DNA from: Steinernema hermaphroditum
Lineage: Eukaryota > Nematoda > Chromadorea > Rhabditida > Steinernematidae
Length of the DNA stretch: 64,000 nt
Assembly (NCBI GenBank): GCA_030435675.1
Contig: CM059623.1
Location: 15,065,592 to 15,129,591, forward strand
Reading direction: 5' to 3'
Part shown: positions 45,981 to 58,338 of the stretch, piece after piece
Position numbering within the stretch: position 1 is the stretch's first letter
How the letters are laid out: every line of letters begins with the position of its first letter
Position numbers and translations under genes: made by a program
Notes under the pieces: generated by a model
Database searches by the model: none
The model's input: the letters and a program-made list of their open reading frames with translations, nothing else
What the model was told of the DNA's origin: nothing

Positions 45981-46765
45981 TTAAAGAAGGCTGGCGAGTT
46001 TTCCGGAGTGATGGGCAGCTACAGTATCGTCTCCGCCACCGATGAATTGGCCGTTGATGAACACTTGAGGCACAGTACGAACTCCAGTGATCTTGTGCAG
46101 ATTGAATTGGATGGCGTCACCTCGTTTGTGCTCATCGAGCTCGATGGCTACGTAGGCGGGCTGATAGTTAGAGAGGGCTACTTTCGCCTTCCTATAATGA
46201 TACGCTTTAGAATGGTGGGCATAGAGAGAATGGATAGAGAGAAGGATATGGATAGGGATAGAGATACACAAACCTGCAGAATGGGCAATACGTCTTGCTG
46301 AAGATGACGATTTTGTTCGTATTGATCGTGTTCCTTACATAGAGCTCCACATCGTTGGCTCCTCCAAGTCGGCCTTCGGCTTCGTCCTCTTGATCCTTCG
46401 CCTCGATCACCTTTTTCCGCTTCTCTTCCTCTTTCATATCCTTGCTTCTAGCTGCATCGGCCTGATACTTCTCTTGGAGCTTCTCTCTCGCACGTTTCAC
46501 GTTATCTCCGTAGACATCATCCATTCGAGAGTCTGGAACATAACCCTAGCGCTAGTCACGCCGTCGAATTTACCAAATTTCTTCTGATTCTCGATCTTCT
46601 TGTTCTCGAAGAACTCAGTGAGAGCCGGAGAGACGAATTTTGAGTAGACGAACGCGGAGATCGCCACGCCGAAGACGATATACCAGCCATAAGACTCGAA
46701 AAAGCTTTGGACTGAAGGAGTTGCCTATTTAGCTACAAAAGTTGACGCAAAAACCTACTTGCCAT
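45981..46765 (-). CDS. Selenoprotein S (VIMP)-like / glutaredoxin fusion
   Basis: Four exons (46765-46759, 46711-46574, 46532-46274, 46191-45981) join in frame to 204 aa. The first 60 residues match the SELENOS membrane region, including [20 protein letters not shown] (human: TYGWYIVF...). A charged helix follows ([19 protein letters not shown], then [12 protein letters not shown]), aligning with the SELENOS coiled coil that binds p97/VCP. The C-terminal 105 residues are a dithiol glutaredoxin: [20 protein letters not shown] with the CPFC active site, the cis-Pro motif [20 protein letters not shown], and a C-terminal helix. SELENOS is an ER-membrane protein of the ERAD pathway whose own redox centre is a Cys/Sec pair in a disordered tail; here a folded glutaredoxin occupies that place. 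No Sec codon is needed. The splice inside the active site (C-P-F-C-R split in the Arg codon) shows both halves are one transcript in this model. Confidence 0.85.
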
Positions 46766-49055
46766 GGCTGAAAGGTTGTCCTTTCTGCGACTGACCGGCG
46801 GTCGGTCAGTGACGAATGATGTCTTGATTTGGTGTCACATCGTGGCGAGACCGTCGGTTTAAACCCGACGTTGGTTTCTAATGCATTTGAATTTGAACAT
46901 AAAGCGCAGTAATGAACTGTTAAGTGATCTTGACTTTAACTAGGGTTGAATGGAAAACATGGACGACCAGCTATGGTGCTTGAATGCCACAGTGATTGAT
47001 GTTTCGGTGTATTTTCCCCTTCTCCATTCTTCCCTATCAAAACAATAACTAGTAAAACGAAACCCTTTACTTTTACGGCTCTCGTTAATTGCAAGATTGT
47101 TAGAAGCCATACATAAACCAACACCTTTTTATTAACCATAGCTTCATTTTTACAACGATATACAAACAACAATTTCGGCCCTGAGGACCGCGATCCATCC
47201 TAGTGCTGGCCGCAACGTCCGTAGTGCCCGTGGAATCGGCGTTCTTGTTATGTCCACAAAACGCTGGATGCCAATTCCACCGGGGGTTTCAGTTGTGCGC
47301 TGTTCTTGAAGGCTTCCACCGTTTCTTCTGATCTACCGCACGAAGTCTTGTCGTTCCTTTTCGGTCGAGCACCTGCTCAGGGCCATGTAGAGGTCCTATA
47401 GCTCTGACTCGAGCAGGACGATTGCAGGAAATGGGTCGGCTGGCGTGGTCGGAGTGGACGGAACGGTGGACGGCTCTCCGGCTAGCGATGATCGTTGCCT
47501 CCTGGCGTGCGAGGCTTTCCCTTCGACCATCATATCGCTTTTCCATGTCACGAAGTGGCATCACTTTGAGGGAGCAAGGCACTTCTTGACCTCGCCATAT
47601 TTAGGATTGATTGAAGATTGCGATTCTTCACAGGTAAAATCTAGAAAGAGAATAAAGAGAGCAATGAAATAGGTGGAAAATGAAGGCACTTCTTGTTGCG
47701 GTAGGCAAGAAGTTTATCATCAAAAAGACTCGTTTTCGATAGATTATGGTACCAGACATTGGTGAGAGAAGTACTTGGGTTGCCAATAGGCGAACGTTCT
47801 TCTCTTTAAACAGTCGAGATTTGCGAAACTTTCATGACATCATTCTAGTTGCGATAAGCAGTTCGGATATCCTTTCGCTATCCCCAATCGATCTCCAGAG
47901 GGGTGACTAGCTCCGTGTGCGGTAATTAGATGCGTTTCCAAAACGTCACGTAAGAGAGACTGCGTCTTTAGGGGAACAGTGCCGTAATAGGTTTGTCTTA
48001 AAAAACATCACATTTGATTTTTTCTTTTTGTCCAAAATTTGCGAGATCGCCTGTCAATGCTGTCTTGCTCGTCCAGAAAAAAATAACTAGACCCTGTTTC
48101 AAGTTATTCTTGTCTCTGGTCAAAGGGGGGGGGAACCGGTGCTAAAAAACCGATGCTAAAAAAGGGGTCTGGAGTATGAAGATGACTACTAAAAGTGATA
48201 TTCTTGTACTCTCAAATTGTCTCTCTGGGGCGGAAATTACCACTGAAACCGCTCTACCAACCATCTCAATTTTCTGTGTGATGGATGCGTGCCATAAGCA
48301 TCAGTTCTCAATTGCACCCATGGAGCCCTTCGATTGACAGGAGACATTCGCGACCCCTTTGAGAGGAGACGTAGGCTGGAAAAGCCGAGACGCAGTGAGT
48401 GAACTCTCGCGGTCCGTTGTAAATCCGTCGGGTGCCTCGTGTGGTCTGTGTTCCTGTGCCAACAGTCATGTTCTAATTTATCTGTAGCCCAATTATATGG
48501 TCATTGGTCTATATTGGTCTATAGGATATGGTCATTTTTATGCATTACAGAACTTTCTGCCCACCCTCTAAAAACCCATTTTCAAAAATTGAAAATTAAG
48601 GTCTACAACCCAATAGATGGTCGCCGAAGGATACACCTTCGATTCGATCGCATTACTCGAAAAGATCTGACCCAGTTTCACTCCTTACGAACCAGTGCGA
48701 TCGCACTGTTATCACACTGGAGGTCACTAAGTCGTGGCGGGACCTTCGCCGTGGAGGGAAATGCAAACATTTGGAAAGGAAAGCGCTTTGCGGAAGATTT
48801 TGGAACGAACTGCAGAGCAAAACGCGGGAACCGCACGTGTGCGCTGTCTGAAATAAAAGTCTGTCTGCAACGTTTCTGTCTCGTCGATGGGGACTGCGAT
48901 TTTCCTTGTGGACACTCCGCGGTTGCCTTTGGCCTTTCAAGAATAGTATCATTTATTTTCTGTGCCCATTTTTAGCGTCTCGTCTTTTTTTATTATTATC
49001 GGCGACCGATCTTGACCTCATTTTACAAAGATACAACGTTTTAGGTGCTACTCGA
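46766..49055. other. Intergenic region between SelS-Grx and brc-1
   Basis: About 2.3 kb with no supported gene. Short open frames near 46.9-47.2, 47.3-47.7 and 48.4-49.0 kb show no domain, splice signal or composition typical of the neighbours. A G run lies at about 48127. Confidence 0.5.
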
Positions 49056-52000
49056 ATGGATTATGCGGCCGCCTCTGGCTCCAGTAGCACATCCCAGGAG
49101 AAAAACCATGTCGGGAACATTGTCAACTTGGTGACAAAGCTAAAGGATGCGTTGAAGTGTGGTATTTGGTAATGTCCATCAGTGCTATCTCTTACTAGAG
49201 ACGACATTTCAGTCATTCGACGATAAAAAATAACATTCTCACGTCATGTAATCACCTATTTTGTGAGTAAGTTGACAGTCACTTTATGTCATCAGTCGTT
49301 TCTAAGGCCCTGCTTCAAAGACTTCCAACGGTTGACGACGAAGGAAAGGAAGGATTTGTGTCCGATCTGTTCACAGAAGATAAATAGGAGGTTAGTGCGT
49401 TAGTGATCCTCGAAAAAAAGGTTATCTGGATGACTCAGATCTTGCCAGACATCGGACTTTGCCAGCGAACTTCTGAGCAAATATCTACAGGTAGCGAAAA
49501 GTGTCACAGGGGAACTGTTCTCCTTCGACCTGCCCCCTCAGGAGAGATTCTACGAGAGTCAAGTAAGACACAACATACAGACAACTAAACATGAAATTTT
49601 CACTTTTAGGCGTTGATGACTCAAGTGCCGGTAACAAATATTCGCCGATCGGGCCCATCCACATCGACTGCTGCTTTCAAAGTGCCCGGACTTCCGCCGC
49701 CAAGTCAACAGCCTTCTTTTCAACCGCCGAGGTTTTTAGGACGACCGTCCCAACAATTGGTAGGTGGCTTACTGCTAGGCACATAAGAATTGAGCGTCAG
49801 TGGTATTGCTATCCAGGTAGCTCTAATTATTTGGGTATGCACCTCAGGTTGAAGACTAAGCATGAGATGCCGACGAGTCCGAAAACGAGTCCGGACACGA
49901 GACACTAGACTCGGACTCGATGGATTTTTGGGCTGCAAGTCCGGACTGAGACTCGTTTGGTTTTCGGATTCGATCGGCATCACTACTACAATGTTTGGCT
50001 ACATGCAAAACTGAAAATAGAACTCGCCTTGTCTCAATGAATAAGCATAGCCCAATAGGCTCCAATAGGATCCAATAGGCCTAGACCATAACTCAAGTCC
50101 GTACTTGCAGGAGAGCCAAGAGAATCTTAAGTGACGCTTTTCAGTTGGTTAAGTTTCTTGTTTCTCTCCGTTAGTTAGATATTTATTATGTAGGAACATG
50201 TAGCAATGGATGATCAGTCATTTCTATGGTATGACTATCACCTTCTTTTTTGATCACTTCACTTCACTCTCCTATTCCCTTAAATCACACAGTTTTTCCC
50301 GGCGACCAATTTCCCATCTCCATGTCGATGTGATATCGGCCTTTGTTGGCCAGTTCGTTTAGAACCGCATCTTGTCAGAAGCACCGAATTCCCAACAGAC
50401 AGTTGGCCCTGGCGGTGGTGGCCTCCGTGTAGAGATTCATTTAATTGCAAAACTCAATAGACGACCTTGTGAATATCTCCGTGTAGAGATTCAGTGATTG
50501 CAAAACTCAATAGACGACCTTGCGAATATCTTGTATAACTCAGTTACAGTGGAATAGCACACAGCTTTACTCTAAGGTTACATAAAACAAAACTGGCGGG
50601 AGGGCCGGTTAAAGGGGGCGGGATGCAGATTTCGGTCGTGGTCACGACATTCCCGCTTGAGGTTGACAATGTGCGGTAATGTGGGGAGACGTTACAATGG
50701 TATGGTTAGGAAACGGGCTAGTGTCGTGTCCGATGCACGACATGAACTCGTATTTCCCCTCCGTTTAGCTGTGGTCCCTTTAGTGCACATGTTATTAAGA
50801 TAAACATATATTGGAGGGCTAATATATGGTGACATGGAAGCAGAACATGGGGGAGGCGGAGAGGTGGAGAGGGGCAGCCGGTCTTGAGGTGCCCGCGGGG
50901 GCAGACTCTCGGGGAGGTTTGTCGTGTCCGAAATACGGCATGATCTCATGTTCCCCTACGGTGCTCTGTGTTTCCCTTGGTAGATCATAGTATAACATAA
51001 TCATGTATTATGTACATGAGGATGACAAAGACATATGGGAATACAGGTTACGGAAACATAGGGGAGGAGGCGTAGAGGAGGGAATGGGCAGCCGGCATTG
51101 GAGGAGCCCGCGGTACTCGCGGGCTGAGGCGCAGGGAGCGCGGGGCCACGCCCCAACAATTCACCTACAGTTCATCAATAGATCACGATCTTGTGAATAG
51201 CTTGTAGGACTCAGTCACAGAGGAATAGCATACACGACTTTACTTCAACATAACAGTTGATAAGAGTGACCGCAGGCCCGCCAGATTATTACACTATTGG
51301 ATTACGAGGGAGGGATGTTACCATCGACACTGTTTACATTGATGGGTTTGCTGATCGCCCTACTGGTCTTCAGCCGAAGATAGAAGAAGGACAACGTCAG
51401 CAGGGTGATTCTTTCTTTTTTTTTTGTGCGACGAAAAGATAGACTCGTAACTGATCCTGACATTAGATGGCGTCTAACCAATAATCATTCGCAAAAGGGA
51501 ACAGAGAGTTGATGTCTAAAGATGAAATAGCCGCGTCTCTAAAATCCTTACCGATACTCAGAATTCGATTTTTCAGAACCGATTTCGAAGACCAAATGCC
51601 AATGCCGGACGATGGAAACTTCAGAATCAAAGCCAAATTATTGGGGAGGAGGAAGAAGAAGAAGATGCTGACGTGGAAGAGGAGGACGAAAATGAGGTAA
51701 CTTTTCGAATAACTATTGAACCATCAAAGCTTCTGAAAAGGCTTCATGGAAGATTCTTTCTAAACCTATATGATTCTTCAGAAATTCGCGAAGTCCGCTT
51801 CATAAGATTGTAACATAATAGGGAATCACAAATTGCCCTGGGATACTTTTGTAAGACGTTCCTTTTCAGGAAGAAGTCCGCATATTACAGCCAGAGGAAG
51901 CGCGACAAGTTCTGCAAGCTAACGCTGACGATGCCCTTCCACCGACTCAGGCCTACCCATGTACTCAGGCCTATGTACCGACTGCCGAGCGTCCGATGCC

Positions 52001-55000
52001 GTACGACCACAGTCTTATGCCGACTCAAGCTTTCTACGCAAACCAATATCCTCCGAACAACGTCATCCCTCAAACTCAAATTTACCCATCTGAACAAGCT
52101 CAGGAACAACTGGAGTACAACGAAGCATCTATCCAATGCACAGCCGACACCAAAGAAGCCCAAACAGAAGCTGCCACATCGACCTGTGACTCTTCGTCGC
52201 AGTGTTGTGTTGAAACATGCGATGTAGAAACACAGATCTCGGCCGAAACTCGCGATGCCAATAGTCAATGCAGCATTCAAGAGTCACCCCTCGAGCAGCT
52301 AAAGAAATTCGATTTCGTGAGACTACTTAATGAGTACAAAGGTTTGTATTCACTTTGTCACAAAAGCAGACTTCCCCTTTTCCAGCTTCCCATCAATGCA
52401 ATCTATGGGACTCTCTGCTAGCCCTATTCCCCGGAGTCGTTGAACTACTGCAATCGGTAGTCTTGATTATACCTAAAAATCAGCTACTTCCCACATTCTA
52501 GGACGGACTATACGTTGTACGGTACGCTTCAAATGGTAACCCCGAAAATGGGCCCATGGCGACACAGGCGTTCCACGGGAATGAGCCTCCGGATGAAGAG
52601 AACAAAGACGGTGAGAACCTCGATGACACGCACCCAATGGAAATGAGTGATCATCCGTCGCTACGACCTCCCGTACAGGACATCTCCAACATGCTGGGAG
52701 AAACTACCCTCAACAGGCTAGAGGACGACATCGAATTGGATATCAGTGATCTGAACGAGCCGAACCGATCGAAGGCGCAACCACTATTGACTTCAACTCC
52801 GCTGATTACTACACAGACGAAGACCGACAAAAAGGAGCAGCTGGCTCCGGGCGTGTCTCCGATTAGCCAGTCGCAGACTAAGAAGCGAAAAAGAAGCGCC
52901 AATCGTAATTTATCAAGGTGAGGAAACATTGAAATTATTCTTTAAAAAAGGGTCCGTCTTTTGTCACCTCTTTCCTCATATGTTATCTCAGCACCTCTGA
53001 TCTGACGTGGTAACCCACAGGCCCCTTAAACATGGATTAAAGCTGTCAGTTCCTGTCGGAAAAGCGCGCCTTAGGAAACTAGCGAGATCAGATATCAGCG
53101 ATCCTGTCGTGCACAGGTCAGTGTCTCCATCTGAAAGGCCAGTGTCTCTATATAAAAACAGCCCCATATCCCTGAACATGAGCTAAGATTATCCTATTAA
53201 AAGATTATCTTGTCCTATTAAAAAGGTGAGCCTTGAAAGATTAGATTAGCCATTTACAGTGACAGACAGACCTGTCCATCTATTATCGTCCTTCTCTACG
53301 ATTAATCGGTGAACTAATGTACAGTTCTATCGTAATCCAATCATTTAGCTCGAACATCTGGGGAGAACATGATGCTTTGCTTTTGATTTTTGAAGGCACC
53401 GGTTTTTACGAACGAGGTATAATAAGCGCAAAAATTTTAGCATCATGGAGGAAGACGAACGACAAGTATCGCCAGTAGTGCTAAAGCTGAAGCGAGGAAC
53501 ATCAGTGACACGAGATCCAGATACGAAGAAGCTAAAATGGGAGGGCTGTCACTACAGAGTCGCCACTGGACATAGCCTGGAAGCCATTGCCGAAGTGACG
53601 TTGGAAAAGAAAAATGACTTGAAGAATAAGCCAACGTCTTCTACTACCACAGCGGAGACTGAATTTTCTAACGCTGGCTCTGAGACGTCGAAAAATGAGT
53701 CAATGCACGATGACCTTTTCACGAATGAGGTATCAAAAGAACGGGAGTTTTTATGTTACTACGCGTTTATTTACAGGAATCTGATGATGGCGATGATGAC
53801 GGTGATGTAGAGTGCGTTGAGGACTCGTTTACTGACTTAACAGCTGAAGAAGAAGACAAAGAAAATGAGGATCCAAGACCAATGCCTCCGATAAAAATAT
53901 CGGTCTCTGGCAAAAAAACGAAGAGAGATGAAGATCTGGTGAAACGATTCCTGGCGACGTTTCCAGACCAAATTGGGTTAGGCGATCCTTGTGACAGTAG
54001 CCTGACTCACTTGATTGTTTTCAACACACGTATGTCACCGCTTACACAATGTATACTAGAAAGGCGCTTTCAGATGGTAAAGTGTGTCGAAAGCTGTCGA
54101 TGAAATATATTCATGCTCTGTCGCTTGGACTCCCGATAACGACACAGCAATGGATGGTCGACTGCATTAAAAATAGGAGCATTTTACATACGGTATGTTT
54201 TGGTTTTATCAAGTGAAAAGCAGTGAAGCTAACTAAGCCAGCGATGTAAAAAAGGCGCAGACGGTCAAAGAAAAATGCTGGACTCATACCCGTTTGGTAG
54301 ATACCCTTTTGTCTCAAATCGTCTGCGTTCTCTTCACACCGTTCCTCATGAACAAACGCAGTTGGCCGTATTATATGTTAGCAGAATAGGAACGCGGTTG
54401 GTATTCACCGATTCAAAGAAAAATTACGATGTCTTCCTATATTGAAACAAACACCCACCAGTTAGTCTAAAAGACCTCTTATTCTGACACAAACAAAAAA
54501 AAACATCAAGAGGCAGACCAAACCTAGACCTCTAGAAATAGAAGTCGAAGCGTAACCGTTGAACAGTAGTTGGCTTTACTCATCAGCTGGTCTGTTTAAG
54601 GGGTTGTGTAGTCGGCCTCAGTACGGTTTTAAAGCATAATGATCTCTCGATGGTAAGAAGATGAGCCAAGAAAGTTTTTTTTTACCACCCGTATTAGACA
54701 AGATCCTCTATCTCCATACTCTCCCCGTTGTTCGACACAGAATTGGTAGGGTACCTGAAACTTCCGGTAGCCATACCCGAACAGGAGCCGAAAAATTGAG
54801 GTTGCATGAAGGGGAGCACTGTCTCTTCTCAATTCTGGTTGTACATAACGGCTTTGAAGTTAGGAAAATTCGTCGCATTTGGGCATAGTCCTAGCTGACC
54901 ACGAAAATGTTGTTTTGTCATATCTATCGGATGCATAAACGAACAGGCTAACAATATTCATAACTTCAGACAAACTACGAAATCGAAGGGGTTGAGCGAA

Positions 55001-55465
55001 TGGACAAAGCTTCGATGGCTTGCAGACGGTCGATGGCAGACGAAAAACGAACATTACTAGACGACTTTTGGTTCTTCGTACCAGAACAGTTCTTCAAATC
55101 GGATACGATCAAGCGAGGTAACATTCCACGCTGTTGTTTACAGTAAACACAATACTTCCTTTAGACACCATAATGGAGATGATCGGAGCGTGTGGTGGCC
55201 ACCTCGTAATGAAACCATGGGAAGCCAAAGGCAAACTGGGGAAAAACCTGATTGTATACGGTACTGACTGTACAGATATGCAGGATTCTGCGAAAAGTAT
55301 GTACTGCTTCAGTTGATTGTGTTCCTATTTGCTTCTTTAGAATTCGAGCTGACGACCAACTTCGTCGTTGTGATGGCCGACTGGGTGCTGGACTCAATTT
55401 GCAGCTACAAAGTGAAGCCACTTCTGGAGTCCTACAGACTGACGAACGTCCACGAAGTGTTATGA
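49056..55465 (+). CDS. brc-1: BRCA1 ortholog (RING, tandem BRCT)
   Basis: Sixteen exons: 49056-49168, 49213-49266, 49307-49390, 49439-49562, 49610-49759, 51577-51696, 51870-52341, 52386-52456, 52502-52917, 53021-53116, 53441-53729, 53777-54029, 54074-54192, 54970-55117, 55165-55296, 55341-55465. They are in phase throughout and give 921 aa. The RING, spread over exons 1-3, has a complete C3HC4 set: LKCGIC, TSCNHLFCEPC, DLCPIC, with spacing like human BRCA1 up to the last pair. INRRSCQTSDFASELLSKY follows, matching ITKRSLQESTRFSQL. The centre is acidic and then Gln/Cys/Thr-rich. BRCT1 has LTHLIVFNTHGKVC, LSMKYIHAL and WMVDCI; BRCT2 has MIGACGGHLV and MADWVLDSI, and the gene ends shortly after. 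BRCA1 is a ubiquitin ligase with BARD1 in homologous recombination and meiosis. The C. elegans protein is shorter (about 600 aa). Exon 3 and 6 borders were chosen for frame. Confidence 0.93.
50440..51260. repeat. Degenerate repeats inside brc-1 intron 5
   Basis: The 1.8 kb intron (49760-51576) contains diverged copies of two blocks. Block 1 (AATAGAYSAYCTTGYGAATA ... CTCAGTYACAGWGGAATAGCA) occurs near 50450, 50500 and 51175. Block 2 (CGTGTCCGA, then GGCATGA or GACATGA, then TCCCCT) occurs near 50725 and 50925. A GC-rich GGGCAGCCGG motif occurs near 50870 and 51088. This looks like an old transposable element cluster. Confidence 0.5.
54193..54969 (+). other. Long intron 13 of brc-1
   Basis: A 777 bp intron separates the two BRCT domains, whereas most introns of this gene are under 60 bp. 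It holds no supported gene. Size alone suggests an insertion, but I could not find terminal repeats. Confidence 0.5.
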
Positions 55466-56844
55466 CATGAAGAGATAGATGAGACTAGTTTTCTTGTGAG
55501 AAGGTAGCTCGGGTAGTCAACATATATGTACTGGTATTAGAGAGTAATAAAAGTATAGGATTTACTTGGGTGCTCTTAACAGTTAATCGTGAAAGATGAG
55601 CAAAAGATTGGATCCGCTCCATTCCCTGTGCATCACCGTCGGCGCCTCAGCTCTTGGCTTTTCCAGTGCCCACGCAAACTAACGGGATCGCCATCTTTAG
55701 TTCTCAGACCGCGCCCCGCTGATTCAGTAAAACTATGACAGATCGTTCTTTTGGAGCTCCTCCATCGTACTATATTTTCCATGAAGTTTTCAATCGGCTC
55801 ACTGAAAGCCCCTCTTTAGAAAGCCTGGGACGGAATTCGTATCAGCGATTCTAACATGGGTTAATGGCCAGTTTTAGGAAGTTGGAACTGCAGCTTCTAG
55901 TCTTCTGGATGGCTACTTGCCGTGCAGGTGCTTCCTCAATCTCCCAAAGAGACTGTTTAAAACCTGCGCTCGTCCCGTTGCGTAATGGCGGGTAATTAGC
56001 GCGTGGCGCGCTGCAGCCACCAGTGACCTCTGCCTTTTCACCTCGGATTTCTTTCAGCTGGCATAATTACGTATTCTTCGCTGTCCAACCCGGCTAATCT
56101 TGTTTAATCCTGTTAATGCTAATCTATCGCAACAGAGGAGGGTTGAAAGTTCACAGAGAAGAGAAGAAAGCACAGAATTCGATGATTTCGTCATGGTCCT
56201 AACATGGATGTGGATAGATGACTTATCTTCCCATATTTCACTTAAGACTAAGTCTCCATTCTGATGTCATTTAGTAATCCAGGAGACGCCAATACATGTG
56301 CTGGTCTCCTCTCAAAGTGAATCAAGTAAATTTAAAGAAATAGATGCTCATGCCCTATGAAATCTACCGTAAAACTCACTTCTGATCATACCTACTGCAT
56401 GGTCCATTGTAATCATCGTTATTGGCAATAGGTTCGATTGAGTTACATTCTCTATGCCGACAAAGTTCCTCTTGAACAGCCTGGAGTACATTTGTTTTAT
56501 ATCAAAGTCCCCACTTTTTAAATCAGGTATGATATTGCGGGTCGGTAGAAACAACGAAAAGGAACACGATGACTTGGAGAAAGGACGAAAATCCGGACTT
56601 CATTGATGATAATCCAAAAGGTGTCTTTTAACCTTTTTTGGCCGGATTGTGGTTAATTGATAAGGTATCATCGACATTTGAAGCATCACACGCGATCCGA
56701 ACAGAAACAATGCATTCAATTGAAAGGCCGACGACAATATCCTTAGGGTTGCCATATCTCATCTCATTACCGTCAATTCTACACGTATTGGTCCGACCTT
56801 AAAATGACCACATAACTGAATGTTGAACCCATCACTGAACTGAA
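55466..56844. other. Intergenic region between brc-1 and the bHLH locus
   Basis: No gene is supported. The part from about 56220 shows weaker inverted similarity to 58730-58980 (for example GTCTCCATTCTGATG and GAAAGGCCGAC against their reverse complements), extending the stronger arm that follows. Confidence 0.5.
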
Positions 56845-57222
56845 AATCCCGTTAACCTTACCGTCAGCCCACCAGTCGATTCCAAACGTGCTAATTCGAT
56901 CTTAAAGTAGCAGGACCATGATCGCACCACTGAACTCACTTCTCATCTTTGCCCCTACTCTATTGTCCTTCCGGATCATCCGCACCCCTAATCGCACCCA
57001 AAGCGCGAAAGGTGACTGTAATCCAATCTAGTGCCGCGTCCCTTTCGGCCAAACTTTCGCACTCCCTTCAAAGTTGCGCATCGCTGCTGGACGTCGCGCC
57101 TAATTAAACCTTACGCAAACTGTAACTTGACCCCCATACCGTACCCACTAATCCTCTCGTCAAAACAAAACATCCAAATTTTTGAGCATTTGGCCTAATC
57201 TAGCGGAACAATAGCGCTCGTG
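56845..57222. repeat. Left arm of the inverted repeat around the bHLH gene
   Basis: About 378 bp, nearly identical to the reverse complement of 58339-58725. The arm runs from AATCCCGTTAACCTTACCGT to GCGGAACAATAGCGCTCG. By eye only a few substitutions and one short indel separate the arms. No open frame is shared. Confidence 0.9.
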
Positions 57223-57518
57223 ACACCGGCAACGTAATGAATTGGATTAATCGAAGATGCATCGATATGTGTGTTGACAAGCACCTCCGTCGACATGTCG
57301 CCACTTCTCCGTGGCGCTCAAGAAGTCTCCATCACGTCCGTTACGTAATCGAGAGGGCTTTGGCGGTGCGCGCGAGTGGCGTCGCTTTTGTGCTAATCCG
57401 ATTAGGGCGCCCCCCACACATGACTCTTGTGAAGTGGGTGGCGCCCGGACGGCGGCCCCCCGCCGGGTGCCACTGACCGCCGCCCGGAAGAGGGTCATTT
57501 TTGGTGAGTGTCGCAGTG

Positions 57519-58022
57519 ATGACGTCCAGCACCACTCAGATGATTCCTAACTACTACGATTCCGGTTCTTCGGCCATGTCGTCCAATGCGTCGTCTGTGC
57601 ACGACTTCTACTCGATGGGTTACGAGATTGACGATGACGTTCCACTTCCGGAGGCTCCTAAGGTAAGCTATCGGCCGAGGAAAGGCTGAGAAATACACTT
57701 ATCTTTTCAGGAGCAACGAGTGAAGCGAAAGTACCGTACCAGGCCGAAGAGTCCAAAAACGGTGATGGAGTCGAAAGTGCGAAGAAGGAAGCGGGCGAAC
57801 TCGAGGGAACGCAAGCGAATGCAGATGCTTAACGACGCTCTGGAGAACCTTCGCCAGTCGCTTCCCTACAACACCACAAACGACGAGCAAAAGATGACGA
57901 AGATCGAGACGTTGAAGTGTGCCCTCACCTACATCCACGATCTCTCCGAAATTCTCCGTCAGGACAGCACTTCCCATGTAGTTCCACATGCTACAGTGTC
58001 TTATTCCCCCAATTTTAATTAG
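57519..58022 (+). CDS. Proneural-type bHLH transcription factor
   Basis: Two exons (57519-57662, 57711-58022) give 151 aa. The first exon is Ser/Tyr/Asp-rich. A basic region (RRRKRANSRERKRMQMLNDA) carries the E-box contact residues of the atonal/neurogenin/NeuroD group (N-x-R-E-R-x-R-M). Helix 1 (LENLRQSLP), a loop lengthened by a few residues (YNTTNDEQ) and helix 2 (KMTKIETLKCALTYIHDLSE) follow. The helix 2 signature TKIETL with a YI..LSE ending fits neurogenin-like factors best (ngn-1 or cnd-1 in C. elegans), but I cannot decide. Such proteins dimerise with E/Daughterless and drive neurogenesis. The gene sits alone inside an inverted repeat. Confidence 0.85.
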
Positions 58023-58338
58023 ATCTTTGTCTCACTATTGTGTATATTTCTGACCTGTAATTAGTAAACTTTTATGGAATTACACAAAAATTGGAACGAC
58101 ATACGTACATCGACTATCCGACACCAAAGGTCTGAAATTTTACCACCAAAACTTTAGCTTACATGTTCGTTTACTCACATTGAGTCCAGACCATACATTA
58201 CATTACATTTACCCTTGACTCAATGACATTCGTCATGCGAGACATCTCATGAGTCCACACTTTCTCGAAAACACTTTTAAATTTCTGGGTCGTCCTAATA
58301 CACCTTCTATTAATGAAATCGCCGTTTATGGCTGGTGT

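Noticed and set aside
45981..46765. The SelS-Grx gene as a selenoprotein
   Set aside because: No in-frame TGA is needed. The active site is CPFC with ordinary cysteines and the frame ends at TAA.
47289..47582. A 97-codon minus-strand basic frame
   Set aside because: Arg-rich with no recognisable domain. It may be a repeat remnant but I could not support it.
48439..48975. A 178-codon + strand frame upstream of brc-1
   Set aside because: No domain, no matching splice or trans-splice signal, and codon use unlike neighbouring genes.
49056..49759. First reading of these exons as a Mediator subunit (MED29-like)
   Set aside because: With the TTTCTAAG|GCC acceptor the exons form a complete C3HC4 RING and the BRCA1-type segment that follows it, in phase with the downstream BRCT exons.
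764..55465. MEIOC, RAD9 and BRC-1 as a meiosis/DNA-damage gene cluster
   Set aside because: They are spread over 55 kb on both strands among unrelated genes, so chance proximity is the simpler reading.
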